Shown here piece by piece: positions 13,443-14,967 of a stretch of DNA of 14,967 nucleotides. Every line of letters begins with the position of its first letter. Position 1 is the first letter of the stretch. The notes beneath the pieces are model-generated. The model was not told where the DNA came from. It saw nothing but the letters and a program-made list of their open reading frames with translations, and did not search any database. A program made the position numbers and the translations under genes. This DNA comes from Porphyromonadaceae bacterium UBA7332 (GTDB taxonomy: Bacteria; Bacteroidota; Bacteroidia; Bacteroidales; UBA7332): positions 137,739 to 152,705 of the forward strand of contig DKPO01000044.1 of the NCBI GenBank assembly GCA_002471225.1, written 5' to 3'.

Positions 13443-14882
13443 ATGCTTAGAACTCTTCTTATATTTTTATATGTGGTTTGTTTGTCTGTTGATTTGTTGG
13501 GAAATGAGTCAATAAGAACTCTCGTACAAATAAATCCGGATATTTTCTTATCAGAAGATAAGTTTTCTTATTACGATGATAAGTTAACGGTTCGTTTCGA
13601 TCTGGTAAGGACGAAGCTTACTCCGAGTTTTAGTGTTGTTTTGCTTACAAGTGAGACGTCTCGTAAAGAAAATATATGTTTGATTTTAGATGCAGAACCT
13701 CAAGATAAAGAGCTGGATGTCTTTTATGGCAAAAATATGCAATTACGCAAAGAGGTTATTAAAGTCGATTCGACCTTCTTCCGGACAAAACAAATCCCAT
13801 TATTTATAGAATTTGATGTAAGAAAAGATGTACTGAGATTATCCGTAAATACAAATGATACGATTGAATTTAATGAAGCGGGTCTTTCGGTTGATGATGG
13901 TTATAAATTTGCGATTCATTTAGATTCAATCCCTTTTAACAGTAAAGTTTATCCTTCTCAAAAACCCGCAATCATGAATTTCAAAGTTGAAGCCTATCAG
14001 GATTCAAGAAAAGGAAATTCAATATTCTGGTATGTATTTATTATAATACTTGATGTTTTTGTTTTTGCGTTTATGTATTATCGTCATAGAAAACGTAAAC
14101 GAGAAGGACAAACTAATTTAAATGAGGTATCACTCAGTTCTCCGGCATTTTTGAATAAACCATTATTGCCGACCAAATCCGCAATTTTTCTTTTTGGTGG
14201 TATGCGGATTTTCAACAGAGATGGAGAAGATATTTCGAAGAAGTTTTCTCCGATCTTAAAAGAGCTCTTGTCTTTATTGATTGTTCATTCTGATAAAAAA
14301 GGGATTTCTGCCGAAAAAATGAAATCATATTTATGGGCGGATAAAACGATTGCAAGTGCCAGGAATAACAGAGCTGTTAATCTGGGTAAACTAAGGAATC
14401 TATTGTCTGAAGTTGGGGTTTTTGAAATAAAAAGTGATGACGGATATTGGCGAATAGATACAAACGATACGTTTATTGACTATTTACAATATCGTACTAT
14501 TCTGAAAACTCCCGGATTATTATCAAGATCAGATATAGAATTGCTATGTTCCATAACTTCGGAGGGAAATATTTTACCGGAACAGGATTATGAATGGCTG
14601 GATGAACTTAAAGGAGCTATATCCGATGATATTTTTGATAAATTTTTAGCTTACGCTGAAACGATGAATGAAAGTAGTGCAACGGATCTCTATATAGGTA
14701 TTGCGGATGTAATGTTTAAATTCGAGAGTATCAATGAACAGGCTTTGTCATTAAAATGTCGTGCTTATACCCGATCCGGCAGGCACTCAGCAGCAAAAAT
14801 ATTTTATGATAAGTTTTGCGAGGAATATAAACAGGTTTATGGAGAAGATTTTCCGGTTTCATTTGGCGAAATACAAAAATAG
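13443..14882 (+). CDS. Membrane-spanning transcriptional regulator: periplasmic sensor-like domain, TM helix, SARP-like winged helix and BTAD-like tail
   Basis: This 479-aa protein has a signal peptide or first helix (1-19), a beta-rich periplasmic region (about 21-190), one transmembrane helix (193-212, WYVFIIILDVFVFAFMYY) and a basic stop-transfer (RHRKRKR, 214-220). The cytoplasmic part starts near 246 with FLFGGMRIFNRDGEDISKKFSP, followed by a winged helix (to about 340) containing KELLSLLIVH, KMKSYLWAD, ARNNRAVNLGKLRNLL and GYWRI. This is the pattern of SARP/OmpR-type DNA-binding domains. Residues about 345-475 are helical and resemble the BTAD repeat region (LKCRAYTRSGRHSAAKIFYDKF). The periplasmic part has strand patterns like a LamG/concanavalin-type beta-sandwich, which is a guess. 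It looks like a one-component sensor-regulator. Related C-terminal modules occur in larger Bacteroidetes regulators. Ligand and targets are unknown. Confidence 0.82.
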   Translation: MLRTLLIFLYVVCLSVDLLGNESIRTLVQINPDIFLSEDKFSYYDDKLTVRFDLVRTKLTPSFSVVLLTSETSRKENICLILDAEPQDKELDVFYGKNMQLRKEVIKVDSTFFRTKQIPLFIEFDVRKDVLRLSVNTNDTIEFNEAGLSVDDGYKFAIHLDSIPFNSKVYPSQKPAIMNFKVEAYQDSRKGNSIFWYVFIIILDVFVFAFMYYRHRKRKREGQTNLNEVSLSSPAFLNKPLLPTKSAIFLFGGMRIFNRDGEDISKKFSPILKELLSLLIVHSDKKGISAEKMKSYLWADKTIASARNNRAVNLGKLRNLLSEVGVFEIKSDDGYWRIDTNDTFIDYLQYRTILKTPGLLSRSDIELLCSITSEGNILPEQDYEWLDELKGAISDDIFDKFLAYAETMNESSATDLYIGIADVMFKFESINEQALSLKCRAYTRSGRHSAAKIFYDKFCEEYKQVYGEDFPVSFGEIQK

Positions 14883-14967
14883 AAATTCTGGCTGTCTTAA
14901 AATAACAGATAGTAATCAGGCTCTCAATAGCGTATTTAGTGTCGATTAACAAACAAAGGGTGTCGAT

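Noticed and set aside
14939..14967. Direct repeat GTGTCGAT at 14939 and 14960
   Set aside because: Two 8-bp copies at the window edge; too short to separate from chance without the downstream sequence.

Overview
The window is chromosomal DNA from a member of the Bacteroidetes, most likely order Bacteroidales (a Dysgonomonas- or Parabacteroides-like gut bacterium is a guess). The evidence is low GC, hardly any Shine-Dalgarno sequences, repeated promoters of the Bacteroidetes type (-33 TTTG, 19-21 nt, -7 TAnnTTTG), and gene families typical of the phylum. There is no IS element, phage, CRISPR array or integrase.

Layout. 1-1558 (minus): a 5'-nucleotidase split into two genes, a lipoprotein carrying the C-terminal domain followed by a secreted metallophosphatase. 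1662-1840: tRNA-Arg(UCU) with a strong promoter and a terminator. 1878-3627 (plus): a Crp/Fnr regulator, then a two-domain flavoprotein (SCP2-like plus NAD(P)H:FMN-reductase-like). 3628-4322: about 700 bp without a convincing gene, containing an ACGTAT motif repeated three times at exactly 22-bp steps. 4323-6341 (plus): a secreted GH20 beta-N-acetylhexosaminidase. 6454-8690 (minus): a tight three-gene operon (VOC/glyoxalase-like protein, membrane FMN-binding/4Fe-4S protein, membrane-anchored nitroreductase). 8802-9158 (plus): a divergent HxlR regulator with one cysteine. 9244-9756 (plus): an unassigned protein with a possible PD-(D/E)XK-like core. 9814-10971 (minus): hemW. 11090-13171 (plus): a secreted TPR protein. 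13226-13297: initiator tRNA-Met. 13443-14882 (plus): a membrane-spanning regulator with a periplasmic sensor-like domain and a cytoplasmic SARP-like winged helix plus BTAD-like tail.

How the genes may work together. The HxlR/VOC/FMN-FeS/nitroreductase block reads as an electrophile- or quinone-response cassette: a thiol-sensor-type repressor beside a divergent operon of detoxification-type enzymes, with an unusual membrane electron-transfer component between them. The SARP-like regulator and the upstream TPR gene share a similar AT-rich palindrome over their -7 boxes and may be co-regulated. The two tRNA genes share an almost identical extended promoter. The most interesting points are the membrane redox cassette, the inverted-topology SARP-like regulator, and the 22-bp-phased repeat in the large gene-free gap. 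All functions are read from sequence motifs; no database search was possible.
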